64,000 nt of DNA from Flavobacterium sp. 1 (GTDB lineage: Bacteria > Bacteroidota > Bacteroidia > Flavobacteriales > Flavobacteriaceae), in NCBI RefSeq assembly GCF_002797935.1, contig NZ_PGER01000001.1, positions 992,001 to 1,056,000 of the forward strand, given 5' to 3'. The notes beneath the pieces were generated by a model, which saw nothing but the letters and a program-made list of their open reading frames with translations, did no database searches and had not been told where the DNA came from. Made by a program: the position numbers and the translations under genes. Within the stretch, counting starts at the first letter, position 1. The number at the start of each line of letters is the position of its first letter. Shown one piece after another: positions 26,187-34,338 of this stretch.

Positions 26187-27476
26187 ATGCGTAAATATTT
26201 TCTTTGGGCTGCCCCACTATTTTTCATCGTTGTCGGTTTGGGCTGGTTACAGCAAATAGACATATTGTGGAAATTGGGATTAATCTTTGGTTTTTCAAGT
26301 ACTGCCATTGGGGCAGGACATCTGAAAGTATTAAGCGGTTATCAATATACTTTTTGGATTATTACTGCGGTTTGCGCCGGACTGCTCTATCCAGAATTTT
26401 TTCTGCACGTGGGCAGTTTCGATATGCGCAACAAATGGCTCATTCTGATTATCATTCAAATGGTAATGTTCGGAATGGGAACTCAAATGAGCATTGAGGA
26501 TTTTACAGGTATTCGAAAATCGGGAAGAGGAGTATTGATTGGTCTACTGGGACATTTTACCATTATGCCAATTATGGGTTTTATCATTGCCAAGACTTTT
26601 GGTTTTGAACCTGAAATCGCAGCAGGAATTATCCTGATTGGATCTTGCAGCAGCGGATTGGCTTCTAATGTGATGACGTATATCGCCAAAGGAAATCTGG
26701 TTTTGTCGGTTACCGTAACGGCAATGTCTACATTGGCAGCACCAATTATGACGCCATTTTTGATGAAAATATTCGCGGGAACCATGGTCGAAGTTCATTT
26801 TTTCAATATGATGATGGAAATTATTAAAATCGTCCTTGTTCCTTTGGCAGCAGCAATGATTCACGATATTCTAAAAAATTATGGAACTCTGGCAAAAAAG
26901 AGAATTTATGTTTTGACAGCACTGTCAATGATTTGGCTGGCTGTTTTTATTTTCTTCGACCATTCATTCGCGGTTGCCGAAGGTAGTGCAGCAGCACACA
27001 TTTTAGAAATTATTAATTTCTCCTGTGGTGCTTTTATCGTGGGAACATTATATCATTTGCTGTATAAAGTATATCCAAAAATCGATGCGATTATGCCTTA
27101 TTTCTCCATGTTTGGAATCATCTATTTTACTTTGGTGACCACAGCTGCCGGAAGAGATAATTTAATTCAGATCGGTTTTTTGCTTTTCTTAGCCTCGGTA
27201 CTGCACAACGGAGCGGGCTACTTTTTTGGTTATTGGCTCAGCAGATTAAGCGGTCTCGACAAAAAAAGCAGTCAGACCATCGCTTTCGAAGTCGGTCTCC
27301 AAAACGGCGGAATGGCTTCTGGATTGGCAGGCTCTATGGGTAAATTAGCAACATTAGGTTTAGCCTCAGCGGTATTTAGTCCCTGGATGAATGTTTCTGG
27401 TTCTTTATTGGCTAATTATTGGCGTAAAAAAGGAAATAGGGAAGAAGCAACAGAAATCGTTCCCGTTACTAATTAA
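26187..27476 (+). CDS. Bile acid:sodium symporter (BASS) family transporter
   Basis: 429 residues with about ten to twelve hydrophobic helices. The BASS signature is clear: MGTQMSIEDF near residue 100, then ILIGSCSSGLASNVMTYIAKGNLVLSVTVTAMSTLAAPIMTPFL (about 152-195), which forms the crossing helix that binds Na+ and substrate. A second conserved stretch FEVGLQNGGMASGLAGSMG lies near residue 375. It should import an organic anion with sodium across the inner membrane. Its position 0.3 kb behind the RuBisCO-like operon, same direction, suggests that the anion is the acid sugar consumed there. The first ~70 residues are an extra hydrophobic segment compared with short bacterial homologues. Confidence 0.88.
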   Translation: MRKYFLWAAPLFFIVVGLGWLQQIDILWKLGLIFGFSSTAIGAGHLKVLSGYQYTFWIITAVCAGLLYPEFFLHVGSFDMRNKWLILIIIQMVMFGMGTQMSIEDFTGIRKSGRGVLIGLLGHFTIMPIMGFIIAKTFGFEPEIAAGIILIGSCSSGLASNVMTYIAKGNLVLSVTVTAMSTLAAPIMTPFLMKIFAGTMVEVHFFNMMMEIIKIVLVPLAAAMIHDILKNYGTLAKKRIYVLTALSMIWLAVFIFFDHSFAVAEGSAAAHILEIINFSCGAFIVGTLYHLLYKVYPKIDAIMPYFSMFGIIYFTLVTTAAGRDNLIQIGFLLFLASVLHNGAGYFFGYWLSRLSGLDKKSSQTIAFEVGLQNGGMASGLAGSMGKLATLGLASAVFSPWMNVSGSLLANYWRKKGNREEATEIVPVTN

Positions 27477-27846
27477 AAATGACGTTGAATTTCTATTTAC
27501 AGAAAATGTTCTCATTTTGCCTGAACCTAAAAGACCGTGTTGTTTGCTGCAGGCTGTTATTGCTATCACGATTAACAGCTATGAGTAAAACAATTTGGCT
27601 GTTTTCTGATTTGGATTAAATTTTTAATTGAAATTCTCAGTAGATCCAACAGTTAAATGTAAATTTCTTTTTTTCTGATTTTCATAACAGGATGCTACAG
27701 GATAACAATTGTAATTCATTATTTTATTTTTATACAGATTTTGCATTCAATATAATTCAGTAAAACTTGTCTGTTTTGATACTATATTGGATTACTATTT
27801 GACTATCTGTAAAATACAGACGGTTTACTTGCTATAAAACTATAAA
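27477..27846. other. Intergenic region before the GH2 gene
   Basis: A 370-base gap with no credible gene. It probably carries the GH2 promoter, but I see no clear consensus box. Confidence 0.4.
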
Positions 27847-30747
27847 ATGATAAAAAAATACAGTTATATCAGCCTGCTGTTAGTGGTTTTGTTTTCCTTA
27901 AGCAGTTTCAAAAATGAAGAAATTAAGCTGAACGGCACTTGGCATTTTCAAATTGACCGAAAAGAAGAAGGCATCACTGAAAAATGGTACAATAAAAATC
28001 TTTCAGATGCCATAAAGCTTCCTGGTTCGATGGCACAATTCTTAAAAGGGGATGAAATAACTTTAAAAACAAAATGGACAGGTTCTATTTATGACAGTTC
28101 TTATTATTTTGTTCCAAGATTAAAAAAGTACCGTGAACCTGGAAACATACATATTCCTTTTTGGTTAACGCCCGCAAAACATTATGTTGGTGCAGCTTGG
28201 TATCAGAAAGAAGTTAATATTCCAGCCAATTGGAAAGGCAAACGAATATTGCTCCATTTAGAAAGAACTCATATAGAAACCAGAGTTTGGATAAACGATA
28301 AAGAAGTGGGGATGCAAAACTCCTTGGTAGCGCCTCATGTTTATGATTTGAGCCAATATCTAACAACGGGCAAACAGCGCATTTCTATTCGGATAGATAA
28401 TCGGATTAAAGAAATTAATGTGGGACCCGATTCGAACAGCATTACCGATCATACACAAGGAAACTGGAATGGCATCATTGGCAAAATTGCATTGGAGTCC
28501 GGTTCGCCAGTTTATATCGATGATGTTCAAATTTATCCAGATGTAAAAAACAGAAAAGCCCGCGTGAAAATCACGATTAGTAACAGCACTCAAAATCAGT
28601 TTAGCGGAGTGCTTTCTATAGCTGCAAAAAGTTTTAATTCTCAAGAATCCGACAAAACCGAAGTGATTACAAGCAGTTTTTCCGCAGCCAAGCTGGGAGA
28701 CCAAACAATCGAACTTGAACTGCCTTTCGGAAAAGGAATGCTGACTTGGAATGAATTTGATCCTGCTTTGTATCATCTGGAAACAAAACTTTCTTCGAAT
28801 GAGATAAGCGACATAAAAATAGTCCAGTTTGGAATGCGTGAATTCAAAATCAAAGGAAACCAATTTTTAATAAATGATGTTCCCATATTTCTTAGAGGAA
28901 CGGTTCATAATTGTGAATTTCCGCTAACTGGTTATCCTGCAACAACAGTGGAAGCTTGGATGAAAATTTTTAAAACCATCAAAAATTATGGATTAAACCA
29001 CGTCCGTTTTCACTCGTGGTGTCCGCCCGAAGCGGCTTTTATTGTAGCAGACAAACTGGGACTCTATCTGCAGCCCGAAGGTCCCAGCTGGCCTAATCAC
29101 GGTCCTAAAATTGGATTGGGCCAGCCGGTAGATCAGTATTTATACGACGAAACCACTCGAATGGCAAAAGAATACGGGAATTATGCGTCGTTTACAATGT
29201 TGTCTGCCGGAAATGAGCCTGCGGGAAATCAAGTGAAATACCTTAACCAATTTGTGGATTTTTGGAAAGCAAAAGACAGCAGAAGGGTTTATACCGGCAT
29301 GACTGTGGGAGGAAGCTGGCCTGTGGTTCCGAATGCGGAATATCAGGCTCGTGGAGGCGTGAGAGGTTTGAAATGGGAAAAAATGCCCGAAACGGAATCT
29401 GATTTCAGTGCCGGAATTGCTCCTTTTAAAGTTCCTTTCGTAGCTCATGAAATAGGTCAGTATTGTGTTTTTCCCAATTTTGAAGAAATCAAGAAATATA
29501 AAGGAGTCTATAGAGCCAAGAATTTTGAAATGTTTCGTGAGGATCTTAAAGATCATAACATGGAAAATCAGGCAAAAGATTTTTTGAATGCCTCTGGAAA
29601 GCTACAGGTTTTGTGTTATAAAAATGAAATTGAAAAAATATTGAGAACGCCAGGTTATGCCGGTTTTCAAATGTTAGGATTACAGGATTTTCCTGGACAG
29701 GGAACTGCTTTAGTGGGAGTTTTAGATGCTTTTTTTCAGGAAAAAGGATATGTGTCCGCTCAAGAATATGCCCGATTTTGTAACGAAACTGTTCCTTTGG
29801 CAAAAATTCCAAAATTTGTTTATACGAATGGAGAAACTTTCAAAGCGGCAATTGCTCTTTTTCACTCTGGAAAAGCACCTTTAAAAAATGCAGTAATTAG
29901 CTGGACAATCGAAGATGAAAAGGGAAATATATTTACTGCTGGAAGCTTCGATCCTAAAACATTCGAAAACGGGAATGGTCTTTTCGCTGGAAATATAGAA
30001 TTTTCTTTGGGCGGAATTAATGATGCTTCCAAATTAAATCTTGAAGTAAAAGTCAATAATACAATCTTTGCCAACGACTGGAATTTTTGGGTATATCCCG
30101 ATAAAAAAAGTGAAATATCTCCTTCCGTTTATTATACGACCGTATTAGACGATAAAGCAAAAGAAATACTGCAAAATGGAGGAAAAGTGTTTTTGAATGC
30201 TTCGGGCAAAGTAGTGAAAGGGAAAGAAGTTGAAATGCATTTTCTTCCTGTTTTTTGGAATACTTCTTGGTTCAAAATGCGTCCGCCACATGTTACCGGA
30301 ATGCTAATTCAGGATAAAAGTCCTGCTTTTAATGATTTTCCAACTAGTTTTTATAGTGATCTGCAGTGGTGGGAAATTCAAAATCGTTCGCAGGTAATGA
30401 ATCTTGAAGATTTTCCAGCCGATTTTCGTCCGTTAGTTCAGCCAATTGACACTTGGTTTATGAACCGCAGACTGGCTTTAGTATTTGAAGCCCAAATAGG
30501 AAAAGGAAAAATCATAGTAAGCAGTGCTGATATTGGCCCGGATATGGAGAATAAGCCTGCATCCAAACAATTATTTTTCTCGCTTCAAAAATATATGGAT
30601 TCGGATAAATTCAATCCGAAAAGCATACTGGATTTTGAGGTGATAAAAGATGTTTTTGTAAGTCCGTCCCGCGAAGCGTTTAATACCTATACAAAAGACA
30701 GTCCTGACGAATTGAAACCTAATTCAAACCAGAATAAAGTGAAATAG
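27847..30747 (+). CDS. Secreted glycoside hydrolase family 2 protein
   Basis: 966 residues. Signal peptide MIKKYSYISLLLVVLFSLSS, then the GH2 sugar-binding jelly roll (LNGTWHFQIDRKE, WYQKEVNIPANWKGKRILLHLERTHIETRVWINDKEVG), an Ig-like domain and the TIM barrel (HVRFHSWCPPEAAFIVADKLGLYLQPEG). The acid/base glutamate is in SAGNEPAG (about residue 457) and the likely nucleophile in AHEIGQ (about 534). About 300 further residues of beta-rich sequence follow. Most GH2 enzymes are beta-galactosidases, beta-glucuronidases, beta-mannosidases or alpha-L-arabinopyranosidases; specificity cannot be told here. Its position behind the acid-sugar operon suggests it releases the sugar that feeds it. No SusC/SusD pair is adjacent. 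Confidence 0.87.
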   Translation: MIKKYSYISLLLVVLFSLSSFKNEEIKLNGTWHFQIDRKEEGITEKWYNKNLSDAIKLPGSMAQFLKGDEITLKTKWTGSIYDSSYYFVPRLKKYREPGNIHIPFWLTPAKHYVGAAWYQKEVNIPANWKGKRILLHLERTHIETRVWINDKEVGMQNSLVAPHVYDLSQYLTTGKQRISIRIDNRIKEINVGPDSNSITDHTQGNWNGIIGKIALESGSPVYIDDVQIYPDVKNRKARVKITISNSTQNQFSGVLSIAAKSFNSQESDKTEVITSSFSAAKLGDQTIELELPFGKGMLTWNEFDPALYHLETKLSSNEISDIKIVQFGMREFKIKGNQFLINDVPIFLRGTVHNCEFPLTGYPATTVEAWMKIFKTIKNYGLNHVRFHSWCPPEAAFIVADKLGLYLQPEGPSWPNHGPKIGLGQPVDQYLYDETTRMAKEYGNYASFTMLSAGNEPAGNQVKYLNQFVDFWKAKDSRRVYTGMTVGGSWPVVPNAEYQARGGVRGLKWEKMPETESDFSAGIAPFKVPFVAHEIGQYCVFPNFEEIKKYKGVYRAKNFEMFREDLKDHNMENQAKDFLNASGKLQVLCYKNEIEKILRTPGYAGFQMLGLQDFPGQGTALVGVLDAFFQEKGYVSAQEYARFCNETVPLAKIPKFVYTNGETFKAAIALFHSGKAPLKNAVISWTIEDEKGNIFTAGSFDPKTFENGNGLFAGNIEFSLGGINDASKLNLEVKVNNTIFANDWNFWVYPDKKSEISPSVYYTTVLDDKAKEILQNGGKVFLNASGKVVKGKEVEMHFLPVFWNTSWFKMRPPHVTGMLIQDKSPAFNDFPTSFYSDLQWWEIQNRSQVMNLEDFPADFRPLVQPIDTWFMNRRLALVFEAQIGKGKIIVSSADIGPDMENKPASKQLFFSLQKYMDSDKFNPKSILDFEVIKDVFVSPSREAFNTYTKDSPDELKPNSNQNKVK

Positions 30748-30765
30748 TCAATTATAAAATCGGCT

Positions 30766-31497
30766 TTAATTTAAAGTCTTATGATAATCCATTTTTTCGC
30801 TCCATTCCAATTCATTTGGCAGGTTTTTATTGCTGAATTCGATATGAATTACTCTCCGTCTTTTGTTATTTGTGGTTTTGTTAGAAGCGTGAAAAAGCAA
30901 GGGTTTCATAATCATTATTCCTCCTTTATCAACTTCGCAGATAGTTTCGACTTCGTTCTCGATGTCAACTTTATCGGTTCTGTAAATTCCTTTTTTATGC
31001 GATTTATTTAAGACTTTCAAAGCTCCATTTTCTTTAGTTGTTTTATCCAGATGAATTCTAATTGTAAAAATGTTTTCCAGAATTTCTTTTGGAGGCTGAA
31101 CAGCAAATTGATTTTGCTTATTTGTCCAATTTTCAAAATTTTCTATCTTCATTTTTTTGTCAACTGAAATTGTCAAATCTTGGTGATAAGAAACAAACCA
31201 ATTCGATTTTTCAGGTTTGTCAAAATAAATTGATTTTGTTATGAAATAATCTTCTCCAAAGTTTGATTTTATAATATCAATCAGGTTTTGGTTGAAAATA
31301 AAGTGCAGCGATTCTGGAATTTCTTTGTGGAATTGTCTAATTGCAAATAAATCGTCCGATTTTCGAAATGTTGATTTTTCAGTTTTATTTTCAGTTACGT
31401 TTTCTATTATTGCTGTCAGTTTTTCAATTTCATTTTGATCGTAAACATTTTTTATAATTGTAAAACCTTCAGTTTCTATTTCTTTTAAATTTTGCAT
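30766..31497 (-). CDS. Phytanoyl-CoA dioxygenase (PhyH) family protein
   Basis: 243 residues. A non-haem Fe(II)/2-oxoglutarate dioxygenase: the HxD pair is in SYHQDLT (H105, D107), the distal histidine in LLFHASNK (H203) and the 2-oxoglutarate-binding arginine in NKRRRVIHIEF (R214/R215). Also typical is IRIHLDKTTKENGALKVLNKSH. The substrate is unknown. It has the same strand and AT-rich composition as the cassette array to its right, and its upstream end touches a truncated attC, so it may be a cassette that lost its own recombination site. The convergent GH2 stop is only 18 bases away, with no terminator visible between. Confidence 0.85.
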   Translation of the reverse strand: MQNLKEIETEGFTIIKNVYDQNEIEKLTAIIENVTENKTEKSTFRKSDDLFAIRQFHKEIPESLHFIFNQNLIDIIKSNFGEDYFITKSIYFDKPEKSNWFVSYHQDLTISVDKKMKIENFENWTNKQNQFAVQPPKEILENIFTIRIHLDKTTKENGALKVLNKSHKKGIYRTDKVDIENEVETICEVDKGGIMIMKPLLFHASNKTTNNKRRRVIHIEFSNKNLPNELEWSEKMDYHKTLN

Positions 31498-31541
31498 TTT
31501 TTGACTAAAATTCGTTTAGTTATTGTTTCACAAGTTTAAAA

Positions 31542-31604
31542 ATCCCAAATACAAAACCATCTTTCCATTAAGCCTAATGCCCAAATCCGTTGTAGCTGTT
31601 ATAG
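31542..31604 (-). repeat. Truncated attC site of the lipoprotein cassette
   Basis: Matches the right-hand half of the complete copy at 39179-39305 (CCCAAATAC...CCATTAAGCC...TTGTAGC) and ends with GTTATAGGTGG, which mirrors the start of the lipoprotein cassette. The other half, with GCTACAAGCAGTTTGGG, is missing, so this site is broken and marks the left edge of the array. Confidence 0.7.
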
Positions 31605-31618
31605 GTGGTTTTTCTTTT

Positions 31619-32341
31619 TCAGCGGTCAAATGTCTTATAATTTTGTAGCCAATATTTTTCAATAAAGTCCCGTTTGTCGGCAATTTTCGGAATATGTTTT
31701 AGATATGCTAAAGACGCAATTAATTTCATACTATTATTTTCTGAATTAGTTACTTTATAGATCTCTATTACTTGGGGATTTTCTTTAATCTCAAAGTCGC
31801 AACCTTTTCCATTTATAAAACCATAACCAACCAATTTGTAATTCTCAATTTTACTTAAATGACTTTCCCAATCCATATCTGCACAACCTGCGCGGTTATA
31901 TGAATAATAAAAATCAGTTCCTTTTATTTTTTTAATATCAAGGTCACAATTTTCAATTTGTTTGAATGTCTTAAGATTTTTGTCAAATAGGTAATTCTCA
32001 CACTCGTTAGGAGTATTACTGAAAGTAAAAACCCGAATATCTTTATATCCGTCCTCGTTGATATCTAAAAACTTCGCTTGAAAATAATAATCTTCAGCTT
32101 TTATTATTGTGTCTCCTTTTATTGTTACTAAACAATTGAATTTATCATCTTTTATAGTCTGAATAAACTGAAAGCCATTAATTTGCAAAGTATCAATGTC
32201 AATAATTGTAGTTTCCTTTTGGCGAATATTCGTTTTATTTGACGAACTGTCTGTTTGAGTTTTGTTAATAGGCTCATTGTTTGACTTTGAGTTACAAGAT
32301 GTCAAAATAATGAGAAGTATTATGTTGGTTAGTTTCTTCAT
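31619..32341 (-). CDS. Hypothetical lipoprotein (integron-type cassette gene)
   Basis: 240 residues. The N-terminus KLTNIILLIILTSCNSKSNNEPINKTQTDSSSN is a lipoprotein signal with lipobox LTSC, followed by a disordered, charged linker. The rest, including CLVTIKGDTIIKAEDYYFQAKFLDINEDGYKDIRVF, has an FG-GAP/VCBS-like acidic turn (DINEDGYKDI) that often binds calcium. No known function. It is the last complete gene of the cassette array: the stretch from 32355 (after the MITE) opens TTATAGGTG on the minus strand, and its truncated attC at 31542-31604 ends with the mirror of that sequence. Confidence 0.7.
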   Translation of the reverse strand: MKKLTNIILLIILTSCNSKSNNEPINKTQTDSSSNKTNIRQKETTIIDIDTLQINGFQFIQTIKDDKFNCLVTIKGDTIIKAEDYYFQAKFLDINEDGYKDIRVFTFSNTPNECENYLFDKNLKTFKQIENCDLDIKKIKGTDFYYSYNRAGCADMDWESHLSKIENYKLVGYGFINGKGCDFEIKENPQVIEIYKVTNSENNSMKLIASLAYLKHIPKIADKRDFIEKYWLQNYKTFDR

Positions 32342-32358
32342 AAAATCACCTATAACGT

Positions 32359-32467
32359 CAGTCTGTGAAAAAACTAAAATCTGCTTCCTGAGAATCTCAT
32401 ATTTGAGTTTTTTCTTTGGTAGCCCTCCGAATACTTTCTAAATTTGAAGTAGTTTTTTTACAGCCTG
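32359..32467. mobile_element. 109-bp MITE with IS1182-type ends
   Basis: Left end CAGTCTGTGAAAAAACT and right end, read inward, CAGGCTGTAAAAAAACT match the terminal repeats of the two full IS elements at 34339 and 36712. The interior is unrelated and has no gene. It is flanked by ACGT at 32355-32358 and 32468-32471. It splits an attC at the same place as the two full elements, so it was probably moved by their transposase. Confidence 0.85.
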
Positions 32468-32595
32468 ACGTTCTGGTACTCAGCGGGTTTGGGACTAAAT
32501 TAAGCTCTATTTTCGGATTTGCCAAAATCATCACAAATACAAACCAATTTTTCCATTAAGCCAAATGCCTAAATTGCTTGTAGCGTGTGTTGGCG
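32468..32595 (-). repeat. attC-like site of the HNH cassette (split by the MITE)
   Basis: Imperfect palindrome whose right arm TTGCTTGTAGCGTGTGTTGGCGG is intact while the left arm is diverged (CTGGTACTCAGCGGGTTTGGG instead of CTCGCGCTACAAGCAG...). The outer right end GTTGGCGGT mirrors the start of the HNH cassette (TTGGCGGT on the minus strand at 33367). The core is interrupted by the MITE. Confidence 0.75.
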
Positions 32596-32613
32596 GTTCG
32601 TTGTTTCTTCTTT

Positions 32614-33312
32614 TTACTGATTCCTCCAAATTACTTCAATAGCAAGATAGTTCCAAATTAATATTCTAACAATCTCAACTCCAGATGAAACAGAAACCAT
32701 ATATTGATAAGTTCCTTCTTGAACTATTGTCCAATGTGATAGTATTTCTTGATTATGTCCAATAAGCAAATTTTGTAATCCTCTACTTCCAACTTCTGGT
32801 GCTTTATCAAATACTGTTGGTGTAAAAAAAGCTTCTTCTTCATTTTCATCCATATCAAAGATAGATTTAAAAGCTATACTTGTCGGATTTTCAAATTGAG
32901 GTTCACTATTTTCAAATTTCAAATGTCCTTTCGCTAATTTAGTTATAGCATTTTCAAAACGAGGTAAGTCAATTTTGAAATATTTATTTTCATTTTCTAC
33001 TACAAAAGAACTTTCAATACGTTTCTTTAAATTTTCTTTTTTCGATAGAATTGATTTAATTTTTTGTCTATTTAAAAATTCGATTTCTGTTGTTCCTTGA
33101 ATAATACATTCTATAGCACAAGCAAAATATTCTTCGTCCAACGAAAAACCTTGGTTACATTTATCACAACAAGGTACAACAGGCAAATTTTCAGGAAATG
33201 GTTCATCAAGTAATATTCTAGAAGGTACGTGGTCTCTTGTGTCAGGAAAATCTCCACAATAGGAACACATATTGTCAAGTCGTTTATCACTAAATGTGTT
33301 TATTTGTCTCAA
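32614..33312 (-). CDS. HNH-endonuclease-like zinc protein (cassette gene)
   Basis: 232 residues. Near the N-terminus C16 and C19 (CSYCGD), D27-H28 (TRDHVPSR), and C48/C49 and C52-N53 (CCDKCNQG) form the arrangement CxxC-x7-DH-x19-CxxC-N, as in HNH/McrA-type zinc fingers where the His is catalytic and the cysteines hold zinc. The remaining 180 residues are not recognised. HNH proteins with a short nuclease head and long unknown tail occur in restriction and anti-phage systems, but also elsewhere. It occupies a complete cassette bounded at 33367 and by the attC at 32468-32595. Confidence 0.65.
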   Translation of the reverse strand: MRQINTFSDKRLDNMCSYCGDFPDTRDHVPSRILLDEPFPENLPVVPCCDKCNQGFSLDEEYFACAIECIIQGTTEIEFLNRQKIKSILSKKENLKKRIESSFVVENENKYFKIDLPRFENAITKLAKGHLKFENSEPQFENPTSIAFKSIFDMDENEEEAFFTPTVFDKAPEVGSRGLQNLLIGHNQEILSHWTIVQEGTYQYMVSVSSGVEIVRILIWNYLAIEVIWRNQ

Positions 33313-33367
33313 TTTATTTGTCTTAATTTTTAGTTTTCGTCTTCTTTTTTTTCACAATGACCGCCAA

Positions 33368-33492
33368 CTTTCTCGCGCTACAAGCAGTTTGGGATTAAGT
33401 AAGTCTAATCTTCGGATAAACACAAATTTATCTGATACAAGATCACCTTTCCATAAGCCTAAAACCCAAATTGCTTGTAGCGTGTGTTAGCG
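33368..33492 (-). repeat. attC-like site of the slipin cassette
   Basis: 125 bases. Left arm CTCGCGCTACAAGCAGTTTGGG and right arm CCCAAATTGCTTGTAGCGTGTG are complementary apart from one mismatch and unpaired bases. Right outer end GTTAGCGGTA mirrors the slipin cassette start (TTGGCGGTA, one mismatch). Its left core reads AACTTTC, not AACGTTC, and this site carries no insertion. Confidence 0.82.
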
Positions 33493-33501
33493 GTATGTGG
33501 C

Positions 33502-34269
33502 TTATTTATCAAGTTTCTTTTTATTCACAAGTTCAGTAAAACTTTTTGCAGCGTTTGTAAAGTCAGACGGCATAAGAATTACAGTTGTTGTGTTGTTGTC
33601 AATGCCAATTTCAGATAGCATTTGCATACGTCTAAGTTCAAGTGCAATTGGACTGCCTTCCATTTCTTTTGCTCCTTGTGTCAGTTTAATTGACGCTTCT
33701 AATTCTGCTTCTGCTTTTACAATTCTTGCTCTTTTTTCTCTGATTGCTTCGGCTTCTCTTGCCATAGCTCGTTGCATTGCTTCTGGAATTTCAACATCTT
33801 TCATTTCTACCATTTCAATTTTAATTCCCCAAGGTTCTGTTGTTGTGTCAACTATTTTTTGAAGTGTTCCGTTTATCTGTTCTCTTTCTCTTAAAACTTC
33901 GTCAAGTGTATGCTGTCCGATAATGTTTCTTAGGGCTGTCACTGAAAATTGATAAACCGCTTTGTTGTAGTCAGCAATCTTGATAATTGCGTCTTCAGCA
34001 TTTGTTATTTTAAACCACAATACTGCGTTAACTTTAATCGTTACGCTGTCCTTAGTGATTGTTTCTTGTTGTTCAAGGTCAACCGTTTTTGTTCTAATGT
34101 CAACACGCTGTTGTCGGTCAATTAGAGGTATAATCCAATAAAGTCCAGGACCTTTTATTGATTGAAAACGTCCGAGTCTGAAAACAACTGCACGTTGGTA
34201 TTCTTGTGCAATACGAAGTCCTGATAAGAGTATTGCGATGATGATTCCTAAAATTGGGAGTAGTGTCAT
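33502..34269 (-). CDS. Slipin / SPFH (band 7) domain membrane protein (cassette gene)
   Basis: 255 residues. One hydrophobic helix at the N-terminus (LLPILGIIIAILLSGLRIA), then the SPFH domain: EYQRAVVFRLGRFQSIKGPGLYWIIPLIDRQQRVDIRTKTVDLEQQETITKDSVTIKVNAVLWFKI...YQFSVTALRNIIGQHTLDEVLREREQIN. The end is an alpha-helical, Glu/Ala-rich coiled coil. Slipins organise membrane microdomains and in prokaryotes usually stand beside a NfeD-type protease partner; none is here. The gene sits alone in an integron-type cassette, which is unusual for a housekeeping scaffold. Domain assignment is secure. Confidence 0.93.
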   Translation of the reverse strand: MTLLPILGIIIAILLSGLRIAQEYQRAVVFRLGRFQSIKGPGLYWIIPLIDRQQRVDIRTKTVDLEQQETITKDSVTIKVNAVLWFKITNAEDAIIKIADYNKAVYQFSVTALRNIIGQHTLDEVLREREQINGTLQKIVDTTTEPWGIKIEMVEMKDVEIPEAMQRAMAREAEAIREKRARIVKAEAELEASIKLTQGAKEMEGSPIALELRRMQMLSEIGIDNNTTTVILMPSDFTNAAKSFTELVNKKKLDK

Positions 34270-34338
34270 ATTATTTTGATTTTATGTTTAATTATAAATG
34301 TTCTTGTTTGGTTGTCGTCCTGCCATTACCGCCAACGT

